64,000 nt of DNA from Telmatactis stephensoni. Lineage: Eukaryota > Cnidaria > Anthozoa > Actiniaria > Isophelliidae. A model generated the notes under the pieces. The model saw only the letters and a program-made list of their open reading frames with translations. It made no database searches and was not told the origin of the DNA. Positions 55,178 to 64,000 of the stretch are shown here, piece by piece. The stretch is taken from NCBI GenBank assembly GCA_029948255.1, contig JALIZF010001911.1, forward strand, positions 682,001 to 746,000, given 5' to 3'. The position numbers and the translations under genes are program-made. Every line of letters begins with the position of its first letter. Position 1 is the first letter of the stretch.

Positions 55178-57170
55178 GGTGTTGAAAACCTTCATGATGA
55201 GTTCTAGTAACTTAGGCCAAAGGTCAAGACAACGGTACAAAGTAGGGACCCGATTTTTCTAGATTTGGTGGTGGTTACTGGGACATACCACCCCTCCCTT
55301 AATGGGTACCTTGAAAATCTCGATATTGGCTGCATGTATTTACAGTCTCTATTTCAAAATACGTTGTTTAGCATGCCTTGAAACATACAGTTCATAAATT
55401 ACTCCAATCTAAAATTTACTTTTCGAGACATTCAATGACAAAGTTCAGCATTTTACTTTTAGAGGTGGTAGGTCACAGTTAATCCCCCCCTCCCGAATTG
55501 GGTTCCTTGAGATGACCATTGCTTTGACCTTATCCCTAATAGCTGGCAGAATGTTGGATAAAAGCAAAACTAACCTGGAACTGACACATTATTTAGAGAA
55601 ATAAAATTGTTTTCTTTTACAGCGGAAACTGTTGCATCGCGACCGTATTTTTCCAACTTCGGTTAGAGTTTTGTCTTTTCTGATTCGCCCATCATCGTTG
55701 GGGGCGTAGCTTATTTGAAACTAACCAATGTTAGGACGAATTCACATAAAACCCGCCCCAAAGGATAATGGACGGATCAGAAAAGGTAAAAACCCAGACC
55801 GAAAGATGGAAAAAAATACCGGTGGCGATACAATGACTTTCGCTTTAATGTTTTATTTAGAACTCTTTCACTTTTTTGTATGTTTTTTGTTTTTGTTTGT
55901 TTTTGTTTTCCTTTCTCTCCATTTTCTATTTTGTTATTTATTATTCACTATTTTAGTGGCTGCATGTACTTGCTTTACTATTCTGTCTGGTTTTCTCCCT
56001 TAACATATTTTGAATATTTGTATTTTTATCGGTTAACATTCACAAAACTGTTCTTCTTTAGAATTGATGATTATTGTTCAGTGCAGCCAATCAATCTGTG
56101 TAACGTCTCTATATCACTACTTTAGTGAAAAAGGTTTTTAATCACATCTTGTTTTATGGTTTGTTTGAGAAGACTTGTATAAATACAAGGCAAATACAGT
56201 GCTCATTAGATTGCCTATAGACGTGAATTCACGGTAAACTGAATACTTTAATCGATATAGGGCATGTGCTATTCTCAATTATTTTACTGAACATTGATTA
56301 GCTACACTGACTGGAAACAAATTCAAAAGACAGTTTCCAACCATGAATTTTATTTAAGTTACACTTAGTAACAAATTATAAAGTATTTTTGTACAATAAT
56401 AGTATTATAAAGATCGTGCGAGCTATAGTTATAAATATGTTAATGATTTCAATGCAATGAATTTAATTTAGAAATTTTTATTTTTGTACGCACTACAATT
56501 TATTAAAAAATACATTATTTTATACCAGTAAAAATATTTTAGATATATAAAAACACTAGATATAATATTTTACACTTTTCCTACGTAGTAGTTTTTATAC
56601 TCTATATATCCATAAGTGGATGAAACATCTTATCGTACAGCTACAAACATGTTGTCATGTTTACCACAGTTTTAACAGTAACTGACATAGTTGCATGTTA
56701 GAATGTTCAACCAAGTAGCCTTTCCACCTTTGGGCGTATAATGTTTCCCATTTGGAAACACTTAGGATGAAGTTCTTTATATCAATACATCCATCTCAGT
56801 TTTGCTTAATTTTCTTACTACTGAAGGAAGAGAATGTTATGTGTTTTGAAATGGGAAAACGAAGCCCAAATACGAGGTGATTAAAGCTGACTGTGCAACA
56901 GATAAGTTATTATATTGTACGTCTATAACTCTTAATCACTGCAAATCTTTGGTCATCGTTGATGATGATCATCACACGTCATCTTACCTGTTGCACTCAG
57001 CTTTTCATTTTACAGATAAATCTATAACTATATTTTTATACAAGTAGACCTAGAGCAATAATAATTATTATATAGAATTCTACCAAGATTTCTATTTTAT
57101 TAAATCGATAAGCTTCCTAGATTTTAAATAATGCCAATTGCTGTATTTCTATACACATATCGAGAATAAA
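55178..57170 (+). other. Probable 3' UTR of receptor 1
   Basis: AATAAA signals occur at 55600-55605 and 57165-57170. No competing gene between. Either could end the transcript; the second is followed by a GT-rich stretch. Confidence 0.5.
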
Positions 57171-58020
57171 TATTTGAATAGATACAATGATGTTGCTGGT
57201 TCATTTGTTTGTATTGTACGTAACCAAATTGGATATCACAAAAAGATCTCCGTGTTCCACTAGCTAGAAAGGAGAGTGTAGTCTTGTTGTTGTTGTTGCT
57301 GCTGTTGCTTCATTTCACGAAACGTTTTTTGTTTCCATGTTCCAATGAGAGGCTGTTTTTCTCAGATGGCTCCTTTTACATATACAAGACGTTTCCTACA
57401 TTTTGAAACCCATGGCATTTTTCCATGACATCTGAACACATTTTCTTTGTCTAAAGGATCATCAGGACACATTCAGCATAAGTGTCAAACTAAAAAGTGC
57501 CAAAAAGCTCAAATTAAACACTAGAGAGCAAAAGGTTTTGTGCTATTTAGTATAATTTATATTTAGTGCAATGGCATGCTTATGTTGAAGACACTCTACC
57601 AATGCAAGGAACCATATTTATCGTTCGAAACTGTTATGAGACTGATGGGAACGGCAACTTTCCCAAACGGCGCACGCACGATGATACTAACATTCCTATT
57701 CAACTAGGTTACAATTTTGCCTCTTGCATAGTTGGGCTTATAATAGCAAAAATGCTTCTTCGATTTCTAATACAGCTTCTTGTAAAAGATCCCGTCTTTA
57801 CCTTCATTTCTGAACGTGCAACGGCTGTAAGGAATACTAACTGTGGTTTGTTATTTGTTGTTTAAACGATTGTGTATGGTTCTTGGTGTGTGGTATAAAG
57901 CAAACATTGATGTCAGCCCATGCACAATGTTCAGCGACCACATCTTTGCCGCATACTCAAAAAACGGCAACGTTTTCATATCGAATGCGAAGTTGAATGT
58001 TTTACTTTCGTTGTTTATAG
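57171..58020. other. Spacer between receptor genes
   Basis: No signal-peptide exon recognised. A (TTG)n-like stretch lies at 57284-57310. Confidence 0.4.
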
Positions 58021-58272
58021 ACCCACCTGAAATAGACCATAAAAAGACTGGTACTACAAAGAGTGCATGCATTGGTGACGTAGTTACACTAACCTGCCAT
58101 GCAGAGGGTAACCCACAACCAACCATTATATGGTATCAAGGTGATCAAGTAAAAACCAACAGTAAGGAGCTGAAATTTAACACTGTAAAAGAAGAAGACT
58201 ATGGAAACTATACATGTAAAGCAACCAACGTGGTCGGTAGTAACTCTACTGTTATACAACTCATGAAAACAA
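58021..58272 (+). CDS. Receptor 2 exon a: Ig domain
   Basis: 252 bp, phase 1-1. Hallmarks: VTLTCHAEGNPQPTIIW and EDYGNYTCKATNVVG. Confidence 0.9.
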
Positions 58273-60495
58273 GTAAGTGTTTCAAAAACTTAACATAAAA
58301 ATTACGGGGAACTCCACATATATCAACGGCGGGAACTCCCTGCCCCAGTGTGGTGGGATCCGCTTTTACGTCCTTCCAATGCAGACTTAGAGTGTTAGGA
58401 AAAGACGAAACCGCCGACTATTTATTATATATCATGGCCGAGAAAACTTGACAGTTTGACCATTTCCAGATTTAATTACCAAGGCAACACCATTCAAAAT
58501 TGTTTCTATTACCTTCGAAAACTACCGAAAAGTGTGGAAAAATATCTTCATGTGTTCAATGTCAGTATTGGATATAATACGATCACTTAACGCTCCCAGT
58601 TCATCTTAATTACACTCTCGGTTACCCTAATTGCAACATGGCTTCTGACGGAAAATATTGTGTTACGGAGGCAGCATGGTCGAGTGGTCAGAGCGTCGGT
58701 CTCGCAATCCGGTGGTCCCGAGTTCGAGTCCCCGCTCTGGCCATTAGCTGAGGCTGAATTTGTTCCGGGTAACCCCAAGCTCAAATTCAGTTTCTACACC
58801 ATGCTTGTAATATATAGCCAACTGGTTCGCCTCCTTGCAAGTTGGCATTATAATTGAGGACCATTATGTAAACTATCGAGTCACCGGTAATAATGTTTAT
58901 GCCCTCATTAATTTTTTTTTCTCATCTTGACCAAATGACATTATTACCAAATGACATTCTCGATTTTAGATGTTACTTGTAGACCACCTACAGCTACGAC
59001 TTCCCCCACAGCAGATGCTAGTGCAAGTACGGTGCATCCAGGCATCATTGCAGGGGTCGTTATAGCAGCCTTGCTGGCCATTGCATGGACTAGTCATCGC
59101 CATCATCTTTCTCTGCCGCAGAAAGTCACTTCTAAAAGGTAACGATTAATCCAAATGCAGAACGTGCAGTAAAGAGTTCTTGTAACGTACAATATGATAT
59201 TAATGATTGTTTATTTTTTAACAGATTACAGACAAAGAGACAAGTAAGTAAAACTTTTAACATCCGTTTAGTGTGAAAAATCTATGCAAAAAATTTCTCC
59301 GCTAGTTTTGAGTAATCAAAAACTTTATCCTGGTTATTCACACTAATTAACAAATGTTTTTGAATGTTTTAAAAGTCATTACAGTGTTTGCACAACTCCA
59401 CCTTTTATTAAATTTCAACTATCTTAGGTCTGTTTATGCGAAGTGTCCAGTATTAAAAGCAAAAACAGAAAAGTACTAATCAGGCAAAGAAGTGTCCCTG
59501 CTCCAAAGGACATCTCGTCTTCATATAAACAGGACCTTATTCTTCTCTGTTGTGTTAATTCAACAAACCTGCGCCTTGCACTCTTCATGCCTTTATTTAT
59601 TGAAATTAATAATTGCAGTTCATAACCTGCTTTATACTTAGACGAGTAACTGTTCACATGAGAGACCTTAATGGTGAAGAGGAGCAATATGCCAGTGTTC
59701 AAGGGGCAAACAGGATTTCTAATGTGGAAGAGGAACCTTCCATTCCACAATATGCTGCAGTGGATAAAAGCAAAAAGACTAAGAAGAAAAATCCTGTAAG
59801 TTGATCATCAAAACACCTGGGGCCAGTTGCATATAATAGTTAAGAACAAGCCGCAGTGCTAATAAGCAGTGCATGCATTACTGAGTATGGGTGTTACTTG
59901 TGCTTATGCTTATATCACTAGTGTAAAGACAAGCCACTGCTAATGAGCAGTGCATTACTGAGTCTGTGTATGTTGCTTGTGCTTCTGCTTCTCAGTATGT
60001 CAACAGTGAAAAGGCAAGCACTGCTAATGAGCAGCACCCATTTCTGAATCTGTGTGTTTTGCTTATGCGTATGTCATTGGTGAAAAGACAAGCACTGCTA
60101 ATGAGCAGTACATTACTGAGTCTGCGTATGTTGCTTGTGCTTATGCTTAAGTCACTAGTGAAAAGACAAGCACTGCTAACGAGCAGTGCATTACTGAGTC
60201 TGTCTGTACTGCTTGCCCGTATGCTTGTCTCTAGTGTTAACCAGGATTGAGTACAATGGTGACACTGCCTGTCAACTCCCTGACGTCACACCCTATTCAT
60301 GTTGATCCACAGGGAGAAGGAGAACTAGTGTACGCAGATTTGGACCATGATGCCGTGGGCGGTAGACCTCCATCAGACAGACGTCCTACCGGTGGTAGCA
60401 GTGAACCAACTAGTACCCTGTACGCTGATATAGGGAGTACACAGCAACAAGAACCACCCCGGTATGGCAACCTGCAGAATATGGACCACATGTAA
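58021..60495 (+). CDS. Receptor gene 2: Ig - TM - tyrosine-rich tail (paralogue, frameshifted)
   Basis: Five exons: Ig (58021-58272), TM (58970-59138), micro-exon (59225-59243), tail (59642-59795) and last (60313-60495). Intron phases (1-1, 1-1, 1-2, 2-0, end) equal those of gene 1, and the tail text IPQYAAVDKSKKTKKK matches gene 1 closely, so the two are tandem paralogues. Only one Ig exon and no FN3 exon were found. The TM exon is 169 bp, one base over a multiple of three, so the frame breaks inside the helix. Either this is a pseudogene, a decoy/soluble product, or a base error. Five tail tyrosines fit Yxx-hydrophobic. Confidence 0.8.
58660..58855 (+). mobile_element. tRNA-derived SINE
   Basis: The tRNA-like head carries a pol III A box (TGGTCGAGTGG) and B box (GAGTTCGAGTCC) within GGCAGCATGGTC..CTCTGGCC. 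It is followed by a ~110-bp body and the AT-rich end TTGGCATTATAATTGAGG. The head resembles a Ser/Leu/Ala-type tRNA but does not fold as a clean functional tRNA. Lies in the intron between the Ig and TM exons. Confidence 0.75.
58970..59138 (+). pseudogene. Receptor 2 TM exon with +1 frameshift
   Basis: Thr/Ser-rich stalk, then GIIAGVVIAALLAIA. One extra base near 59086 throws the frame, which then stops at TAA 59139-59141. In the alternative frame the helix continues as GLVIAIIFLCRRKSLLK, exactly what a TM/stop-transfer should look like, and ends in the expected phase. Confidence 0.8.
59225..59243 (+). CDS. Receptor 2 micro-exon (19 bp)
   Basis: AACAG acceptor, GTAAGT donor. Phase 1-2, as in gene 1 exon h. 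Encodes DYRQRD. Confidence 0.6.
59642..59795 (+). CDS. Receptor 2 tail exon
   Basis: 154 bp, phase 2-0. Contains EEEQYASVQG and IPQYAAVDKSKKTKKK. Confidence 0.88.
59850..60236 (+). repeat. ~78-bp tandem repeat in intron (about 5 copies)
   Basis: AAGACAAGCACTGCTAATGA then GCAGTGCATTACTGAGTCTG recurs. Each unit holds the small palindrome CACTGCTAAYGAGCAGTG. A long frame across it is a repeat artefact. Confidence 0.85.
60313..60495 (+). CDS. Receptor 2 last exon: ITIM/ITSM-like tail
   Basis: 183 bp including TAA. ELVYADL fits ITIM, STLYADI fits TxYxxI (tyrosines 30 apart), and RYGNL is a third. Phase 0 start, as in gene 1. Confidence 0.9.
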   Translation, partial: GEGELVYADLDHDAVGGRPPSDRRPTGGSSEPTSTLYADIGSTQQQEPPRYGNLQNMDHM

Positions 60496-63400
60496 CTAGA
60501 GCAATAGTTGGCAGCACCATACTCTAGTCTTTTTGATGGTACAGTGCAACACCTTTTAAGCGGCAACCCTCGGCAAAAGGGCGATTGGCCTCTTAGTAGG
60601 GATGGCTGCTTATTACGCGTTGCATTGTATTCGATTTTGTTTAGTGCAATAACAGGAGAGATAAGCCAGGCATCATTAATTAGTTGTTTTGCATACTAGT
60701 AATGGTGTTTTACTGGACGTAGAAATAACTCTTTATTCTCTCAGTGCGGGTGATACCGAAATCCTGCGCCAGTATTTTTGCTTTAGTTGCCATGCCAATC
60801 GCCGGATTGATTGCTTAATCTTCAATGCGAGTCACTGAAGAGCATAGTAGATGGCAGATGACACGAGTAGATGACATCTAACCATTTGGTAGATGTCTAT
60901 TATTTAGTTAGCTCGAAATAGTCGATATTATTATTTGTATATTAATTTTATGCCTTCCTAATATAGATGAGTATTTTATTTCTTCTTTTATACACTAAAT
61001 TCTTAGTAATTCTTACATATCAATATTTTTGTAAATCATTATACACCATATATACTATACACTGTTGTTATCGTGTATCAATGTCAAAGTTACAAGGCAT
61101 TTTTTGTAGATTGACTTCCGAATTCGAATTTCTGCAATTATGCTAAAATCGACTGATCGTTTCCAAGGAAGTTTATACATAAAAAGACTTTCGTGTTTGA
61201 GTAGAAATCTAAACATCCATGGAAAGTGAAATAGGAATGTAGTCTATTGTATTACGTCACTCAGTTTAATTTCCTGGTTCCACCTAGGGACATATATGGG
61301 CATACAAGGAATTTCGTTTACTTCCGCATCGCTGAACCCAATATCGTTCCATCAGGGACGTTATCCGGTATGGCACTATATCAAGACACTCGGAGATGTA
61401 TGCTTGGTTAACGTGCCCTCTGTAAGAGCCCCACAGCTGCCTACCCTTAGACAACACCTTATTCCTGCGTATTTACAACCAACACCCTTCTATAATCATC
61501 GCTATTGTAGAATATTATAATTATTTTTTAGTGTTTTGCAATACTTGTGCGTGCGAATGAATTATTGAACTTAATTTAACTATGCCATTGACTCATGCCT
61601 AAGGAATGTCTCGCTGAATTGTGAACTTTATTAGTTGCTTTCGATTCAAAGACAACAGAATAGTTTCACCTTCACTATAAATATATACTCTACATATTCG
61701 GTAATGAAATAGGATATCTAAATCATCCAAAGTAGAAATGCTGACAATAACATCGCAGGTCGCAGCTGATGTCGCATGATTATGCAAATTCTCCAAAACC
61801 GCTGGCTTGTAACGTAAATATTCATTATGAGTACTAAAGCGATTCCCATTAAAGAAAAAACTATCATAGCATTTTTAAACATTCTAAGTGCGAAGTTGTT
61901 AGGGTAATGGTAAATATTTTGGTATTATTCAGAGTTTTGTGCGAGAATGCGAGAGCGATTCCAAGAAATCCTTAGATAACCCCTACTGTGTTGTCTGACA
62001 GTTCTTCGAAACAGCATTAATTAATTTCAAAATATGTCTCTGTATTCAAGGTAGTTTCGACAAACAACTACAATTTTATTCCATAAAACAATTCTACTGG
62101 TTAAATTGTAGTATAACAATTCCTAATGCAGTAAAACCAAACCGCAATTGTGGGTTATTTTCGTATCATACGTCTTCTTTACTTCCGTGTAATTCATACC
62201 TTGTGGTATGACAATAGCTTATCGAGGTCGCGCTCAGGCTGACTCAGGCAGATTCTGTTGTTATTCATAACAGGTATTCTTGTGTGTTTACAGTGCGACC
62301 TAGCAACGCTGATGCGATAGACTTTATTTTTAGATAGTGATTCAGTCTACTGAAAGTATTGGACAGGAAGAACATTTTTACTCATTCGTATCATTTCTTA
62401 ATTTGAGCTATCATGATTTATACATGTATAGTGTTCATCTTCGTAATAAAAGTCAATGATTTTGAAATATTTTTAACATAAGAAGATTTTGAGCAGATTC
62501 TTGTTTTTTATAGTTATCATAGTAATAGGACAAATATTTCAAAGCGTGTTTTGACTTGAGAAATGATTAATAAAAATTTGTACAATGTGTGCTGTCAGCG
62601 GCACGACCATCAGGCTGGTGTTCCTGCAGGTTTTGTTTGTTTGATGGCTCACCACAGCTAAGGCCGAGAAACAAAACACTAGTCTACAGTCTGTTTTGCT
62701 ATAAACCTAGTGTAAATAATATCTTATCACAATACTAGATTGCTACTAGCCCATGCCATAATATATATTTTTGATAGTCAAAATTAAAACCTTGATTAGA
62801 ATTTATAAAATGATGTTACAGCGAGACTGTATCATTATCCCAATATATATTTTTATCTTTTGCGATGATAACTAAAGTACGAGTTAATCCTTTGAATGAA
62901 ATAAAGAATAGTTTGATTGATGTTGTGTGTGTTACTTTCTATTCACTCGAATTCAACCCTGACCTGACATACATCACTTGCAGTCATGACTTTCACACGT
63001 GCGTTACTGGTAAGCCTGCGCGCAGGATCATTCTAGTTATTCCTCGAGTCTCCCGGTCTCTTTATTCTGCAGTTACTTTGAAAACCTTTTTTCTCTGTAC
63101 TTGCATACGATTGCTCTATACGTGTTTTACCATTCAACCACAAAACATATCTTTGACAAACGAAACTAGAAAACAAATATAGAAGAGTATCTAGGGCCGA
63201 ATAATAGAACCGTTAAATGTGATTGTCCTAATAGCACTGTTACTTTCAGAATACTGAGAGTAGACGTTTCGATATAAAACCTTCAGTTTGTTGTAGCGGT
63301 AATATTACAACACAGCGTATCATCAAGAGATGCATCACTACTGATCAAATAAAACTATCTATTTTATGAAATTTTCATTATTATTTGATCAGTTAGTAGT

Positions 63401-63754
63401 AGTGCACCCATGGTTTTATCTCTTGGGGTATAGTGTGTTGTAGTATCATATAACTTATAAATTTGTCGCTGCAGATAGAGCTGCATGGTCAATACGAAAT
63501 AGTGTGAATCAGTGCATCTATTAAACTACAGACGCAAAGAAAAATAATGGAATCTTTGTTAAATAAACTACGAGGTTTCCTTTCCAAATTCACCTGTTAA
63601 ACAATAAGAAATAATAATCCAGTGGAACGAACGACCATTTAACCAAATGCAAAGAGCTGGCCTTTCCCAGTCTTCCATTTCTCACCCCTATACAACTTAT
63701 CGAACGCGATTTTCACCTCATAGTCCCTGCTGACCTGAAATGATGTGTTGAACC
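60496..63754. other. 3' flank of receptor 2, no further gene
   Basis: AATAAA occurs at 62446 and elsewhere; transcript end uncertain. An imperfect palindrome (TACTGATCAAATAA / TTATTTGATCAGTTAGTA) lies at ~63330-63405. Confidence 0.45.
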
Positions 63755-64000
63755 AGCACTCTATTGCACACGGTCTGAGTGGGTTTTATTGTACGTAACG
63801 TGCGTCCCCGTACACTGCGCGTGTCGAACCAATACTCTGTTGCACACGATCAAAGTGTGTTTTATTGTACGTAACGTGCGTCCCGTACACTGCGCGTGTT
63901 GAACCAATACTCTGTTGCACACGATCAAAGTGTGTTTTATTGTACGTAACGTGCGTCCCGTACACTGCGCGTTTTGAACCAATACTTTGTTGCACACGGT
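63755..64000. repeat. ~67-bp tandem repeat running off the window
   Basis: TTTTATTGTACGTAACGTGC and GAACCAATACTCTGTTGCAC recur in at least three to four units. The array continues past 64000. Confidence 0.92.

Noticed and set aside
57566..57865. 99-codon plus-strand frame upstream of receptor 2, considered as a signal-peptide exon
   Set aside because: No hydrophobic leader after the ATG, no phase-1 donor in frame, no similarity to known leaders.
58660..58745. Second functional tRNA gene
   Set aside because: A and B boxes are present, but the stems do not close cleanly and a SINE body follows; called a SINE head.
59966..60250. 94-codon frame between receptor 2 tail exons
   Set aside because: Lies on the ~78-bp tandem repeat, has no acceptor/donor in phase and no similarity to the gene 1 tail.
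62865..63182. 105-codon frame in the right flank
   Set aside because: No domain, composition like non-coding DNA; not supported as a gene.

Overview
This window looks like nuclear DNA from a marine invertebrate animal. I lean to a cnidarian-like genome, but the sequence does not prove the phylum. The grounds are AT-rich DNA with spliced immunoglobulin (Ig)/fibronectin-III (FN3) exons bounded by GT..AG introns, an intron-bearing nuclear tRNA-Tyr gene, and a dense mix of LINEs, a Penelope-like element, a Polinton-type element, hAT, TTAA-class and mariner-like MITEs, a fold-back element and a tRNA-derived SINE. No bacterial operon, CRISPR array or rRNA was seen.

Layout. 1-7.7 kb: non-coding DNA with a degenerate dispersed repeat and a ~2 kb minisatellite of ~131-bp units. 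7.7-12.8 kb: a broken LINE (LINE-A, minus strand) split by ~2.1 kb of foreign DNA. 14.3-19.9 kb: a 5.6-kb element with ~0.85-0.9 kb terminal inverted repeats. It encodes a Polinton-type packaging ATPase, an acidic zinc-binding protein and a small basic/hydrophobic-tailed protein. I find no DNA polymerase, integrase or capsid gene in it, and one arm carries a tRNA-Tyr gene. 22.5-36.3 kb: LINE fragments and a 4.87-kb direct tandem duplication (24617-29492 and 29493-34340) holding an RTE/'craniofacial'-type LINE (LINE-B), the 5' end of another LINE with a 2A-like motif (LINE-D), and the left end of a TTAA-class transposon that had inserted precisely into LINE-D. 37.4-39.1 kb: a fold-back element with 9-bp target duplication.

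39.6-55.2 kb (plus strand): ten exons of a receptor gene encoding 4 Ig, 2 FN3, one transmembrane helix and a tyrosine-rich tail with ITIM- and ITSM-like motifs. Its 5' exons (signal peptide) were not found. Its introns host a Penelope-like element with a TTAA MITE inside it, a mariner-like MITE, a 1.17-kb hAT MITE with 8-bp target duplication, and large palindromes. 58.0-60.5 kb: a shorter paralogue (one Ig exon, TM, homologous tail exons with the same intron phases) whose TM exon carries a one-base frameshift. The right edge ends in a ~67-bp tandem repeat that runs out of the window.

The two receptor genes are the only convincing host protein-coding genes. They read as a tandemly duplicated pair of cell-surface receptors that would signal through tyrosine phosphorylation and SH2 proteins. 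The most unusual unit is the 5.6-kb capsid-less, ATPase-carrying element, which I interpret (inference) as a possible satellite or reduced derivative of Polinton/Maverick elements.
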